Shown here one piece after another: positions 1 to 11,548 of a DNA stretch of 35,654 nucleotides. The notes beneath the pieces are model-generated. The model saw only the letters and a program-made list of their open reading frames with translations. It was not told the origin of the DNA and did not search any database. Origin of the DNA: Apostichopus parvimensis (lineage: Eukaryota > Echinodermata > Holothuroidea > Aspidochirotida > Stichopodidae); the NCBI GenBank assembly GCA_000934455.1, contig KN887583.1, positions 40,082 through 75,735 of the forward strand. The letters run 5' to 3'. Each line of letters starts with the position of its first letter. Position 1 is the first letter of the stretch. The position numbers were made by a program, and so were the translations under genes.

Positions 1-18
1 TGACAACATCAAACTTAC

Positions 19-121
19 CGGTAGTAAGAGCAGTGAGTCCAGAGACTGTCTGGCTGCTCCTCTCAGCTCCTTACAATATTCCATAAACTCATCATTGGTC
101 TGCCTTAAGTTATTCAGCAAT
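19..121 (-). CDS. RhoGEF (DH domain) exon, last one visible
   Basis: Internal exon of a Rho-family guanine nucleotide exchange factor. On the minus strand an acceptor (tttgtttcag) precedes 103 nt that end at a strong donor (CCG|GTAAGT). It reads 34 codons, starting 'LLNNLRQTND' and ending 'RQSLDSLLLLP'. In DH domains a helix of this kind (R-Q-S-L-x-x-L-L-x-x-P) leads straight into the conserved PVQR-type helix that contacts the GTPase, so the catalytic helix should begin in the next exon, left of the window. The first base completes a Glu codon with the two bases left by the exon at 6708-6777. The gene is cut here by the window edge. The DH assignment rests on pattern recognition of the joined exons; the subfamily is not resolved. 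Confidence 0.85.
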
Positions 122-869
122 CTGAAACAAAATCATAAGTGATGTCAATTATTTATTACTTCTCAATCTTTTGTTGTTGTTGTTGTTTTTTTAATTCAAA
201 AGTACTACAATATGAGTATTTGTACAATTAAGCAATCAGATTACATGCACTTAATAAGAGATCACCAATACTCTAAAACTACTGGAGGCTGTGACAATCA
301 AATCGGTCTAAGACATTTAGTAGCGTTCATATTAAACAATAAGATGTCTTAGGGAGAATACTCCGCCAGATATCAATGGAAAATATTGCTCCAATTGGCA
401 GACGTTGTGGTTCAAAACTGATGTTAGAGGACTGGTCATAGTACTGAAACCAAATGAAACCTTTTACTATCTCTATGTTCTTTTCATTTTGAAAACTTAA
501 TGTAAAATGTGATGATAATGAAACCAACGCCGACATGAGGTCATGTTTGGATTCAAACATTTGCAAATCCATAACTATTGAAGAAAACAAACATTGCAAT
601 AAATACACAATACCCTTAAAAATGTAAATATGAGTAGCCCAATGATCATGATGTCCTATTTAGATATTGAAGGAACACTATCATATCTCTCAACTGGAAG
701 TTGGTTTTTATTTAGTTGCTTGGAAATATTGTTTGATGTGTCTCTATCGTCCAGGCCAATAATGATAGCTGTGTTTGCTTGTCATTTAAAGATGGAAAGC
801 ATTTGTTCTTGTTGAAGTTTGAGGAAAAGTGGCAATGTTTGGTTTCTTGCTCAGGACAAAAGGAATCTC

Positions 870-1230
870 TTCAATGGTAATGTGTGTGTGTTGTATGTGT
901 GTAGAATCAATGATCCATGCTCTTTCTTGTAAATGCATATATCAAAAGTACATCTTGGTTGAAGTTCATACTTGTATGTAGATCCCAAAAGGTAAGTTTA
1001 GGGACCATATTGAAACTGGTGAAAGTCAAAGGTCATTTGGGGTCAACAGATGTGAAAGTTTGAAACCTTGTTAAAATGATAATTCAAAGTTATATCTTGG
1101 TTGAAGTCAATACTAGTCAATATATATACATTCAATTTGGTGAATTCAGGAACCATATTGAAATTTGGTGGAGGTACAAGGTCAACAGAGGTCACAAAGT
1201 GTGAAAAATTTGGAAATGTGATAAACCACA
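870..1230 (+). repeat. Diverged copy of the satellite-bearing repeat family
   Basis: A GT-rich microsatellite (about 878-902) is followed by two poorly conserved units with a period of about 142 bp, judged by 'CTTGGTTGAAG' at 954 and 1096. Each unit contains AGGTCA half-sites (1030-1035, then 1179-1184 and 1189-1194). Organisation and period match the better-preserved array at 15338-15820, so I read this as an older copy in the same orientation. Confidence 0.6.
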
Positions 1231-2026
1231 AATGTCAAGTGTATATTATGAATCTCATACTTGATATGTAGGTCCGTAATAGCACAAGGATTTTGCTGAT
1301 CACTTCCAGTCCATACTGGACAACACTTAAAAATCTTGTTACTGTTGAATGTTCCGATATAAAATGTGGCAAGACTACATGTACTTTGCAAAGTGACTTT
1401 CTAGTTTCCTTTATAGCATATTCTGAGGCGGCAATGATGATAACAATTACACAAGGAATCAAATGACATCGGTAGCATGGATTCAGTTCAACGTGATCCG
1501 AGTCTTAAGATAATAAGGTTCATTTTATATTTAGTTCTTTGGACCCTTGAGTTTCTTGTTTATCAGAAACTGCATCATACACTCTTGTATGTCAGTCTGT
1601 TGTGATAACCAACTTTCTATTAGGTCTTTGGTGACCTGAGACATATTGTTAGGAAACTATAACTTGAAGTATAGTTCACCATATCATCTTACACAACAAT
1701 GGTAAAGCATGAACCAGACATTAGTTTCAGATTTACTTGACCTCATTTGAAAGGTCATTTTACACCGGTAGAATGATCCAGTCTACATACAGCACAAACT
1801 TTTGACTTCATTTATATCAGCGGACAGCTTAAATACTAAAGTGGCACACTGCAGAGATAATTTATATTGAATTACTCCCGTCAACTTAAATGTAAGCCAA
1901 ATAAATTTAATAACAAAGATTCACTCTAGGGTGGCCTGCTCCACAATCACAATGTTTACTACCAAGCAAAAACATAACATTCTGTAACACAGTCTAGATC
2001 CAGTTCAATGTGTGGTGTAGTACCAG

Positions 2027-2170
2027 GTACTGGTGAAGTACTGGGTACTGGTGAAGCACCGGGTACTGGTGAAGCACCAGGTACTGGTTAAGCACCGGGT
2101 ACTGGTGAAGCACCGGGTACTGGTGAAGCACCGGGTACTGGTTAAGCACCGGGTACTGGTGAAGCACCAG
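2027..2170. repeat. 18-bp minisatellite, 8 units
   Basis: Eight head-to-tail units of consensus GTACTGGTGAAGCACCGG, with point variants (GGTGAAG/GGTTAAG, ACCGG/ACCAG). Because 18 is a multiple of 3, every frame without a stop gives a repeated hexapeptide (for example HQYPVL on the minus strand). That is a mechanical effect and not evidence of a protein. It lies in an intron of the RhoGEF gene. Confidence 0.92.
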
Positions 2171-2732
2171 AACCAGGAGGAGGGGGTAGATAGTATCAGA
2201 GAGAATAGCATGGCAAAGGGTTATACACATTAACAAAAAAACAGACCTTATCACTACACAACAACAAATTTAAAATGTCCTGGAAGGCTCACTCCACTGT
2301 AGAAAACATGACATGCTTCCAGGTGCTACTAACATATTATTTAACCCTTTGTCAATTCGAAGAGATAAGCGTTCCATAGAATATACAACTCCACTGTAAT
2401 GGGTATTTAGGGTGAACATTGGAAAAATGTACCACTTAGATTACACTGTTTGCATAGTTTCACAAGGAATGTGGTAGCTATGAGATCATGGCCTCAGTGG
2501 TTGTAGAATATTCGTTCAAAGAGTACAATAAGAGTTGGTTGCTACAAGGTAGCACACCACATGACCTTCCATGGTTGGTAGGTTTGTTAGCACCTCTACT
2601 CGTTGACATAGTAGGTCCAAGTAAATGTATATGCCAACGGTGGTGTACATCAAAACTACAGTTTCATAGGACTAGTAAGAATACAATTGACCTAACACAC
2701 CACATAAATAAACTATGCCGGTACCAGCACAG

Positions 2733-3066
2733 TGCATGCAGTGGTGTTGCCAGATATTTAGAAGGTGGGTGGGACTGGGGGGAGGGGCATAGCAAAAATA
2801 CAGCAACATTTGGCCTTAAAGCTTTGTGGTTTTCATCATTCCCAGTTTTCATCATTTTCAGTTTTCATCATTTCCAGAAATTTTAAAAACCTTAAAATCA
2901 TTAGAATATTGGAAGCAGACTAGTAGTAGTCAAAAGTTGTGTCTTCCTGCCTTTTTCTTGGTCTTGGCAAATGTCATCTTGGTAGGGACACCAGGGAGGG
3001 CACCAAACATTTTTTGCAGGCCTTCCATGCCTCCCCCCCCCCCCCAATTTTGCATCACTGCATGCA
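2733..3066. mobile_element. Short non-autonomous inverted-repeat element
   Basis: A 334-bp segment bounded by TGCATGCAGTGGTG at the left and its near inverse CATCACTGCATGCA at the right (one mismatch over 14 bp). Each end carries a G/C homopolymer zone inside the terminal repeat: GGGTGGG...GGGGGGAGGGG on the left and a run of 13 C (3033-3045) on the right. No transposase frame is present. A similar end, 'CAGTGGTGGCACCAG' followed by G-runs, occurs alone near 26813. No convincing target-site duplication was identified. Confidence 0.6.
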
Positions 3067-3517
3067 TTTGAAATTACAAGTGAAGTATTTTATTTTTATG
3101 CAGGTAGGTGCTGTAACATTCACCACACAGCTGTAAGAATTAACTGTCCTTCAAACAATCCCTAAAAGAAACCAGTTGTTAAATATAGAGCAGTCACTGA
3201 AATGCTTACATTTGTAAGAAACATGCCCAGCAAAGATTAAAGACTTTACACACAACTTGTCAGCCACATCCTCAAAGTTAGTTGTGCCCATTCTTGACAA
3301 TGAAAAGTACCATTTTTGATACTTAACAAAGTGCTCCTTTTTTCATTTCAAAATTTGCACCCTTTTGTTGGAAAATTCAAACTTTTGGAGAATATATTGC
3401 CCATTTGTTGAAGAAGAAACATTCAAAATTCTGGTTGACAATATATACAGAGGCTTCTTCCCGTCTGGCAGTTTTGAGGTAATTTTGTGGTTTTACCCAA
3501 CCAGCCCAGCCCTCAGT

Positions 3518-3562
3518 CACAGGGTCCCTGATGTTACCCACACAGGGTCCCTGATGTTACCC
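3518..3562. repeat. 23-bp tandem duplication
   Basis: Two adjacent copies of CACAGGGTCCCTGATGTTACC plus two bases. A recent local duplication in the intron; no coding meaning. Confidence 0.85.
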
Positions 3563-6500
3563 TCCATAATCCTAAAACAAAAGCTACAGTACTTAATATG
3601 TTTGAATCCAGTCTGTAGGACGTCCTCACAATGCAATGGTCATGTTTTGGATGTTTCTTAAATGCTGATATAATTCAGTTTGATGGATACCACTTTACTA
3701 CATCAATGAGATATTCATGTTTATCCGTGCAGCATGTCTGTATAGAGTGATTTTTCCCTTGGTTGTTCCTTGACTCTATAGACTTCTTTAACACAATGCT
3801 GCCAAGTAGAGTTGTCTGCAGTCATTACCCTCATCTACTTACACTCCTTGTGGGGACATAATAACCATCAACTTCAATATTTCTATCTACGAACAGGGTT
3901 TTCTTTCAAGGGTGCATAGTTTCTACCCGGTGTTAGGGTCATCCCCACCTTCTCATCCATTTTAATGTTCAGCAATGACTTAAAAGACCCTTACTGGAGG
4001 CAGTCAACAAGGGGAGCAAATCATTCAATTAATGAACATGTGGTGAGGATTGTAGCCCGGGTAATCTCTACTCATGACACATTTTTATCAACTTTGACTT
4101 TGAAATTTTTAAGCCTTAGGTGGTATTTTATTAATTCTTGCGTACCTGGTAGGTCAATTCACACTTAGTAAATATTCCTGAAATCCTGCATACAAGAGGG
4201 CATGTTATGTGATCTGTTGTAATACTGCAGTAACTAGGTATATACACCTTCCTTGCATACCAGCAGAGAGTTTAAAGAAGTATTGTGGATTTAATGGAAA
4301 CTTTAAGGAATTTCAGCAATTTATAGTTAAGGTGTTTTTATCTATTATGTCTAATAAATAACTCAAATTGGGAGAACAATTTAACCGATTCAAACATAAA
4401 ATGTACATACTAAAAATCAACTGAATTCATGTTTTTTATCTGTTTTATCTGTATAAAAAAATGTAGTACTACATTATTCCGATATTGAATTAGAAATAAG
4501 CATAATAAAAGGTTTATTACTTCAAACAGATGGTAGTTAAATACAGAAACTTTAACTTTGTCTCTTTCGTGGTCCAAAAGAAAACTGGTAGAATTTTTGT
4601 ATTGAGAAGTATTCTCGCATAGCTTCCCACCATGGTATGTAAAGTCCACATAAAAGGAGCACTAACTAAACAATGTTTCCATATTAACAGGAAATGATTC
4701 TAATGTTGAAAATGTCTTGATTTTATGTGCGACATTGAGGTTTGACTAAATTGATATTAAGTGGAATTTAATATGTTTATATACAGTCTAGCAGTGAGAC
4801 AGCTTTAAAGGTAGATCTAGTATACCAAAGTCACATGGGATACAATGCAGACTACTTTAATACAATTTGACTATTAAAGAATATTTTACAAATCAAGAAT
4901 ATTTATGTAAAATTCTTTTTGGAAAGTGTGCCATAAATGTCAGATGAACTGCTATTGTGAAGCTATGGCTAAGATCTTCAATAAATGACAATAATCGTCT
5001 GGTATAGAGCAGCCTGGAGCAATGGAAGGCAGGCTAATATAAGGACTGAGCTAGGCATACGTTAAGCTGCAATGCCTCAAAGGTTACACACTTTAAGCCC
5101 TCTGCATTGACTACAGTGTATTGATGTTAATTCTCTCTGGTAACTACGTAAGCAGCAGCGACTCTGACATCATTACTTTATGTAACTTTACCAAACTATT
5201 ATGAATTCCCACCACTATGCCACTATAGATATTCGACAACCTATTTCTACATAATGTCTATATTCTGTTACAGACGTCAGCAGATGAACAGAAGAAACAT
5301 TTAAGTATAGGCTGATGATGATGCAAATCCCTTTCAATAGTTGGAAAGCACTACATACTAGCTGGTTCAATATTTTCATTTTCTTGCAAACCTTCACGAC
5401 AAAAGTTGGGCAGAGAAAGAGGAGAGTATTGAATAGGATGAATGGCATGACGTCTTCAGGACTTCAAACCGCCCAGAGGACTGACGCAACATGCGATGGC
5501 TTTTGAGTTCAAAGAGGGGATGAAAACAAATAAAAGCAAACAATTTTCCAAACAGTGTCAGAAAATTCTCCTTCAAACTTTCAACGTGTTTGAAAACCAT
5601 TCCCTCAGGCCATAACAGAAGTCACTGTACGAGAAAAGCATTGTCTTTGAATACAACAGCAAAGTGCTTGTCACGAGAGCTATCGAGTAACATGTTGATA
5701 TAACCGTTAACTTGCAATATGTGATTCATCAAAAGGCCTGCTGACACAGAGTAAGGTTTCACCCAAACTACTGCAGATCAAAACATGGTATCCAAGTATA
5801 ACTTTTAATGTTTTTCCATTTTCCATCTGCTCCATTCCCATCCTCCCCCTCCCCCCAGCCACTTTTCCACCCCTCCCCCTAAAAGTTGGTTCTGAGATTG
5901 AGCAAAATATTTTATTGGGGGATTTGTTAATTCACAGCATATTGTCAATAGTGGCTGGTTCTTAAATTTCTTTTAAATATATTTTCAGTGTCAAGGCCTG
6001 AAAACCTTTAAAACATGATTTCTCATAGTAGAAACCATGGATACTTTTCATACATGGTATATAGATTTGCCATATTGAGTACAAGACTCCTGTTGTTTGT
6101 GAGGTCAAATGTCATTTGAGGTAATTGTTTATTTTTATGAGACACTACAAGTAGGCCTAGCCGCTTATTTATGATTTTGCGATATGTTTAACTTTCTTCA
6201 TCACTTTTAGGTGGCAAAAATTGTACACCATGAAGACCATTTTACAGCAGCCTACCTGGCCAAGATCCTTTATTTAGTATGAATGGAGGCATACTCAGGA
6301 TCAGACCATGCAATTGTGACCTCTCTTTTGGGTGGGCCTGTTCCTTTCAGTGATATAACAATTGTTTAAGTATATGTTGATGAAGGAAGCTAATGTTAAT
6401 ATGCTGCAGTGAGAATGATAAAGATAGAACTATACAGTTATGTTACTGACCAGTCGCATTAAGCATCTTTTGTGATGTTTACATAATTCAATGTTTTGCA

Positions 6501-6707
6501 TTTGAAAGTTACCTATTTAGATATGTGGAGCAACCATGACTTACCTATCTCCACTGTATTTAACACTCTCATCTTCAGATTGATGCACTCTACTAAGTAA
6601 CTTGTAAATCAGATTCTCCTAGCTTACTCATATATTGTAAACAATTTAAATCTCCTAGCAGATCCATTTCAACATGGAAAGAACATATATATAACAGAAT
6701 TACTTAC

Positions 6708-6777
6708 TCTCTTATGGTCTTGTATGTTGTGTAGTACTGTCTATATTCCTGCCAAAACTGCGGTGGGAAGCAATTAC
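6708..6777 (-). CDS. RhoGEF (DH domain) exon
   Basis: A 70-nt internal exon. The acceptor is ctttgtag and the donor GA|GTAAGT. It starts with 2 nt that complete a Gly codon from the preceding exon, reads 22 codons ('NCFPPQFWQEYRQYYTTYK' then TIR), and leaves 2 nt for the next exon. The aromatic-rich run (F-x-x-Y-x-x-Y) fits the middle DH helices, where family members carry F/Y-x-x-Y followed by a run to the 'L..L' helix. The intron to the next exon is about 6.6 kb and holds two minisatellite or inverted-repeat elements. No in-frame stop is present in the exon, and its phase matches on both sides. Confidence 0.85.
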
Positions 6778-7381
6778 CTACAAAGTAAATTGTAAATATC
6801 TTACCAATTATGTAAACAGTGAAAGCTTTACGTATCAAAAGAAGCAAAGATCATGAAAAGTAAGAAGACAAAAGAAATCCACTGTTATCTGCCAATTATT
6901 GTTTAATCTATTTCTAAACCCAGCCGTATGTCTGACAGAAACAAAGAAAGAATCTCATTCAATATCCTACTGGAAGTTTCTAAATGAGAAGGTTTTATTA
7001 AAAGACAGTTGCCTGTCAATTTAGCCGATTGGTAGCCAATTTTACTAAACGTACAGTCTGTAACTCGAAACTTAAATCCAAGTGACCAAACTAGAGCATG
7101 CTCACAAATTTTGTAAGAAATGAATGGTAACAAAGAATTAATGATTTTGTTAAAAATATGTCAAACTGACATTTTACACATTTGTACAACCCCATGCAAA
7201 ATGCAAACTAACAAGTTTCAAATCCCTGATTAGTTATTCATTGTGTGAAATTGACAAGTCACGGGACAAACTGCATAGAAAATCCTAGCTAACTTTAACA
7301 AGCACTGCAAAGTAAAAGCAGACAAAACAAGAAAAGAATCATGAGCACAATAGCTTTTAAAGTAGTTATGTCCTTCCTTAC
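6778..7381 (-). other. Intron, ~0.6 kb
   Basis: Unremarkable AT-rich intron sequence between two DH exons. No repeat or conserved signal was seen apart from the splice sites. Confidence 0.75.
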
Positions 7382-7427
7382 CTATTCTCAAATTTTCTTG
7401 GTGGGTTGACTTCAAGGTTGATCCAAT
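7382..7427 (-). CDS. RhoGEF (DH domain) micro-exon
   Basis: A 46-nt exon (15 codons plus 1 nt) with acceptor tggtcttcag and donor ATAG|GTAAGG. It reads 'IGSTLKSTHQENLRI'. It continues directly in phase 0 from the exon at 16921-17011, and its final G joins GT of the next exon to make Gly. In a DH domain this is the variable loop and helix between the first conserved region and the central aromatic helix. On its own the exon would not be callable; the support is the phase match on both sides plus two good splice sites. Confidence 0.8.
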
Positions 7428-7954
7428 CTGAAGACCAAACATAATTGCAACAGCATAAGTAAAGACAGAGATGTATGCTCATTGGTTACTTGCCCTGGTA
7501 AAATATGCATCTCCTACAACATAAATTTGACATTCACTAGCTCTAAAGATCAAATCCCTACCCCTTGTGTTTCAACATTTATTTCAAAATGTAATAATAT
7601 AAAGCACCAAACTGTTGCTCTTAGCAGCATTATAGCACAGGTGATATTTCAGTTCACCCCAAGCAAAGAAACTAGATGCATTCTTTCTAGGTTAAATTCA
7701 GGTTTTATTTTTTCCATGATACACACAATGAATATAACATAAGGCCACTAAAGCAAATAATGATGGAACCATAACAAACTTGTGAAGTTAGTAAAACTTG
7801 AAGGTACAATGTTTCTTAATTTGTATTTGATGGGACACAAAATTGTCCTACTCAAGATTAAACCATTTATAAGTCCCCAAGTAGGAGCGGTGACGAGAGC
7901 CTTGTTCACATTTGAGAACGCAAGGAGAATCTGACCCCCCCCCCCACGAAGGGT

Positions 7955-8030
7955 GATCGTAGTGTGGATGATTGCGTACATAGGATCAGACCCCGCAATC
8001 GCGATCCCCATTTGTGGAGGATTCTGACCC
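7955..8030 (+). repeat. Dispersed repeat, copy 1 (forward)
   Basis: The stretch starting GATCGTAGTGTGGATG and ending GGAGGATTCTGACCC aligns with the reverse complement of 14261-14337 at most positions, including the shared core GGATCAGACCCCGCAATC. It is preceded by an 11-C run (7935-7945). A shorter related piece appears near 6287-6315 (ACTCAGGATCAGACC). Probably a fragment of a small DNA transposon; its ends are not defined. Confidence 0.65.
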
Positions 8031-8485
8031 AGCAAGGATGATCAAGATTATACAGTGGAAGCTCAGGGGAACCTCAGGGGAACAAGCAACAGATCTATTC
8101 TATATATATATTATATTGCATTATCCACAACTTCAGGAAAATTCACATAAAAATGTAACATTTAAGACCGATACAGAATTTTTTTGTCACCAAGGGCAGG
8201 TTTTCATGGAATTTCAGAAACTGTTAGTGTCTGCAAGTTTCATAGAATAGAAATCCCCTGCATGACAGTATATTAGATGTGCCATAGTTATGGAAGACAC
8301 ATTTCTACTGCTGTTGGAGTGGCAGATATATATACCTGTAGGAGAAAAACTCTACAAAATTATGAATGATGATGACCACCTACTACTTGTGTGTCTGGAC
8401 AAAACAGTGTTCTCTTGGAGTGGTAGGATGAGGCTGCTGTTGGCCAGTACACAAGTAGGCACCAATGTATAAAACTTCATCATTT

Positions 8486-8660
8486 AAATTTTAAACGCTA
8501 ATTTGTCACTGTGCACTGTTTTTATATGTCCTGCTTTGTTTATTTGTTCTTGCCCTTTTGTAACTTTTTAGTATATTTATATTTGTATAATACTGTTTTT
8601 ATACGAGCATTCAGTTACCCTTTGTGGGGTTTAATCAAGTTTATCTTATCTTATCTTATA
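8486..8660 (+). mobile_element. Possible 3' tail of a non-LTR retrotransposon
   Basis: A T-rich, untranslated-looking stretch ends in 'AAGTTTATC' followed by TTATC units (8641-8655). Many invertebrate CR1-like retrotransposon copies end in a similar pentamer tail after a short 3' untranslated region, and most copies are 5'-truncated. No reverse-transcriptase frame is visible upstream. The call rests on the tail alone and is tentative. Confidence 0.4.
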
Positions 8661-9670
8661 TATACTGCCCCATTCAGTGGTTCTGGCACTCCTTCTCATT
8701 TTCATCCTCATCCATCACACCATTTTATCATCAATATCGATACACTAGACTAATTAATCCATCATGTGAAATACTATCCTCACTTATGAAGCTACTAAAG
8801 CCTTTCTCAAAAGCAGGAATGAAAACACATGTCTAAGATTCCTAGAAGGGATGGGTAGTGCATCCCTACTGGGAAGTTCCACCTAATCCACATTACTACC
8901 TGAACCATGAAGAACATAGAATATTAGAGTCTATGGAGGAAGCGTTTATTTGACCAGTAAAGTAAGCCTAAAATAGGTCTTCTAAACCAGGAATGAAAAC
9001 AAGATCATCAGTGAGAGAGTCTCTTCTTTCATTGCTTTTCTCAGTAGAGAATAATTCAAAACTGCTCTGGTTTTATTTCCAAAACAAGAAATGGTATGCA
9101 GGAGGTACATGACCTTGATCACATGATGGACTGTCCTTTAGAAATGATATGAAACCTCTTTCACTAACAACCCTAAAGCTATATATTCATACATTCCAAA
9201 GTTAATGGGAATGCACAGTAATAGGATTACAAAACCTAGAAAGTTCCAATCTCCTAGTATTCACTCTGAGCATTTTCATGAGCTTCTATTAGATTCTACG
9301 ATTAGGAAGAAATTCAATTATTTGCAATGTCCCTTTCAAGCTTCCATACTATTTGCTGAACTTCCTAATATACAATACCAATCGTTTATCATATGCAACC
9401 CTTGTAGGAATTTAATGTCAGGAGGCATTATTTTCAAGTTAAAGAAAATTGTGACCAGCATTTCAAGCCATGTGATATCACTTTCCATAGAGAACAGAAG
9501 TATCTTTACTTCTATAGTAGTCCTGGAGATAGCAGAGTATTAGAGAACCAACGTGTGAGATTTGGGAAGGAATTCCAAAGGACCAGGCTTTATGTCTGAA
9601 GTATGTTACCTGCTTTTCATGATCAAAGTTTAAGTTGTAAATTTGAACTCATTGCCTTACAAAAGAGTAC

Positions 9671-10429
9671 AGAACAAGCATTGAGTCCCCTTGATATGAG
9701 TACACGTATGAGTACAAGCATTGAGTCCCCTTGATATGAGTACACCTATGAGTACAAGCATTGAGTCCGATATGAGTACACTTATGAGTACAAGCATTGA
9801 GTCCCTTGATATGAGTACACCTATGAGTACAAGCATTGAGTCCCCTTGATATGAGTACACTTATGAGTACAAGCATTGAGTCCCCTTGATATGAGTACAC
9901 CTATGAGTACAAGCATTGAGTCCCTTGATATGAGTACACCTATGAGTACAAGCATTGAGTCCCCTTGATATGAGTACACCTATGAATACAAGCATTGAGT
10001 CCCCTTGATATGAGTACACCTATGAGTACAAGCATTGAGTCCCCTTGATATGAGTACAAGTATGAGTACAAGCATTGAATCCCCTTGATATGAGTACACG
10101 TATGAGTACAAGCATTGAGTCCCCTTGATATGAGTACACCTATGAGTACAAGCATTGAGTCCCCTTGATATGAGTACACTTATGAGTACAAGCATTGAGT
10201 CCCCTTGATATGAGTTCATATGAGTACAAGCATTGAGTCCCTTGATATGAGTACACCTATGAGTACAAGCATTGAGTCCCCTTGATATGAGTACACCTAT
10301 GAGTACAAGCATTGAGTCCCCTTGATATGAGTACAAGTATGAGCACAAGCATTGAGTCCCCTTGATATGAGTACACGTATGAGTACAAGCATTGAATCCC
10401 CTTGATATCAGTACAGTATGAGTACAAGC
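9671..10429. repeat. 40-bp minisatellite, 19 units
   Basis: Nineteen head-to-tail units of about 40 bp, each containing ACAAGCATTGAGTCCCCTTG followed by ATATGAGTACACCTATGAGT. Variants include TCCC/TCCCC, GAGT/GAAT and three different triplets after GTACA. The word ATGAGTACA occurs twice per unit. As 40 is not a multiple of 3, the apparent 70-120-residue open frames on the minus strand are frame-cycling artefacts. Lengths suggest recent expansion with low divergence. Confidence 0.95.
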
Positions 10430-10695
10430 CTCTAAGGAGTATTTTTATCTTCACCAATACCGATGACAGTTGTTTCAACGAATTGACATTTTCATTTACA
10501 TTTCTTCACCCTAAATGAAGTACTTAAAGACTTGGCATTATGAATAAAACAGACAAGCCATTATGTGTCTCTTTCTTTGCTACATGCTGAAACATTACAT
10601 TGGTTTCCATTCAGATAGATATTTTCATTACATGTATTGGTTTCCAACATGCCTGCACTTTAGTGATTAAGCTTGTTGTTATAGGAGGTAGTTTT

Positions 10696-10724
10696 ACCAG
10701 GGAGTTGTTATGGAACTCCCTGGT
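10696..10724. repeat. Perfect short hairpin
   Basis: ACCAGGGAGTT, a 7-nt loop GTTATGG, then AACTCCCTGGT: 11-bp perfect arms. It lies about 210 bp left of the 617-bp transposon copy and may be the end of another decayed element. No terminator role is implied in an animal intron. Confidence 0.8.
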
Positions 10725-10931
10725 TTTACCAGGTAAGGAGGAAAGGGTTTATTGTAATTGTATCTTCCTATATATGGTATGTAAAAGAGTTAATTGCTGT
10801 TATCTGATTATCCAAACAAGGAACAAATTACTTCCCTGCAGCTCTTCTTTGTACTGGTAGCTGATTACAAGTTCCTTCTTTCTTGTAGACCCTGTGTTAT
10901 CAGCTAAGTTACAATTTCATTAATATTTAAC

Positions 10932-11548
10932 GTCTCAATGTGTGTTTGCCAAATTTTAACTTAATTTAAAAGCTCAGTGAAAACAACAATGTTCTATGCA
11001 ATTTTCATATTAATAATCATTATTTTTATTGAGTTATCTGTTGTTAAACATTTTAAGCTGAATAAAATTCGCCAGATTTTGTAACTAGTCCGTAGATTCT
11101 AAAAACTTCATTAAAAATTTGCAAGCCCCGCACAACAGATTATGCACCAATCAAACGATCTTTAGGCCTATGTGCTAGCCTGTGTTAGGTCCATTCTCTT
11201 GAATAGTATATATCTTTCCTTCTGTCTTACAGATGTAGCTTGCGAAATTGTGTCATTTCCTTCCATTGCAATGAATAAACAGGTGTTTTCAGACGTTTCC
11301 TCCATGAAATTGGGACAAAAAAGTGAACGATAAAAGTATAAATAGGTTACATTTGTGTAATGACATGCTGATATGGGCGGTCACAGTGATTTTACAGTAA
11401 ATCGCAACAGAAAATAAATTTCTTTCTAGCGATTGTGACAGCTTTTCTCCATTAAACCCACCTGGTAGGAGTGCAATTAGAATAAGAAATATTGAATCTG
11501 CTTCGGAAGTTTGTTTTCCAAAATTCATCAACGAACACACATTGAGAC
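10932..11548. mobile_element. Terminal-inverted-repeat DNA transposon, copy 1
   Basis: A 617-bp copy of the element also present at 33492-34142, in the same orientation. It starts GTCTCAATGTGTGTTTGC and ends with the inverse ACACACATTGAGAC (inner bases diverged). Shared internal landmarks are GCCTGTGTTAGGTCCAT, TTGCAAGCCCCGC and GCTGATATGGGCGGTC. It is shorter than copy 2 because of several deletions (for example GACCTTTCCAGCTTACTG is missing). No clean target duplication remains: the left flank is TTTAAC and the right TTTCAG. No intact transposase is present. Confidence 0.85.

Larger units (their letters stand above)
122..6707 (-). other. Intron, ~6.6 kb, with repeats
   Basis: Between the last two visible exons. 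It holds a TTG-rich run near 170-190, a diverged two-unit satellite (about 870-1230), an 18-bp minisatellite (2027-2170), a 334-bp inverted-repeat element (2733-3066), a 23-bp tandem duplication (3518-3562) and a pyrimidine-rich tract (about 5820-5880). The phase of the flanking exons is satisfied without another exon. I saw no conserved coding sequence in it. Confidence 0.7.

Noticed and set aside
2488-2886. 132-codon plus-strand open frame
   Set aside because: Its second half runs into the 334-bp inverted-repeat element and its first half has no recognisable content.
9671-10429. CRISPR-like regular array
   Set aside because: Units are contiguous with no unique spacers, and the DNA is animal nuclear.
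9649-10478. Several 67-122-codon minus-strand frames with repeated peptides
   Set aside because: Mechanical translation of the 40-bp minisatellite. The unit is not a multiple of 3, so the peptide cycles through frames.
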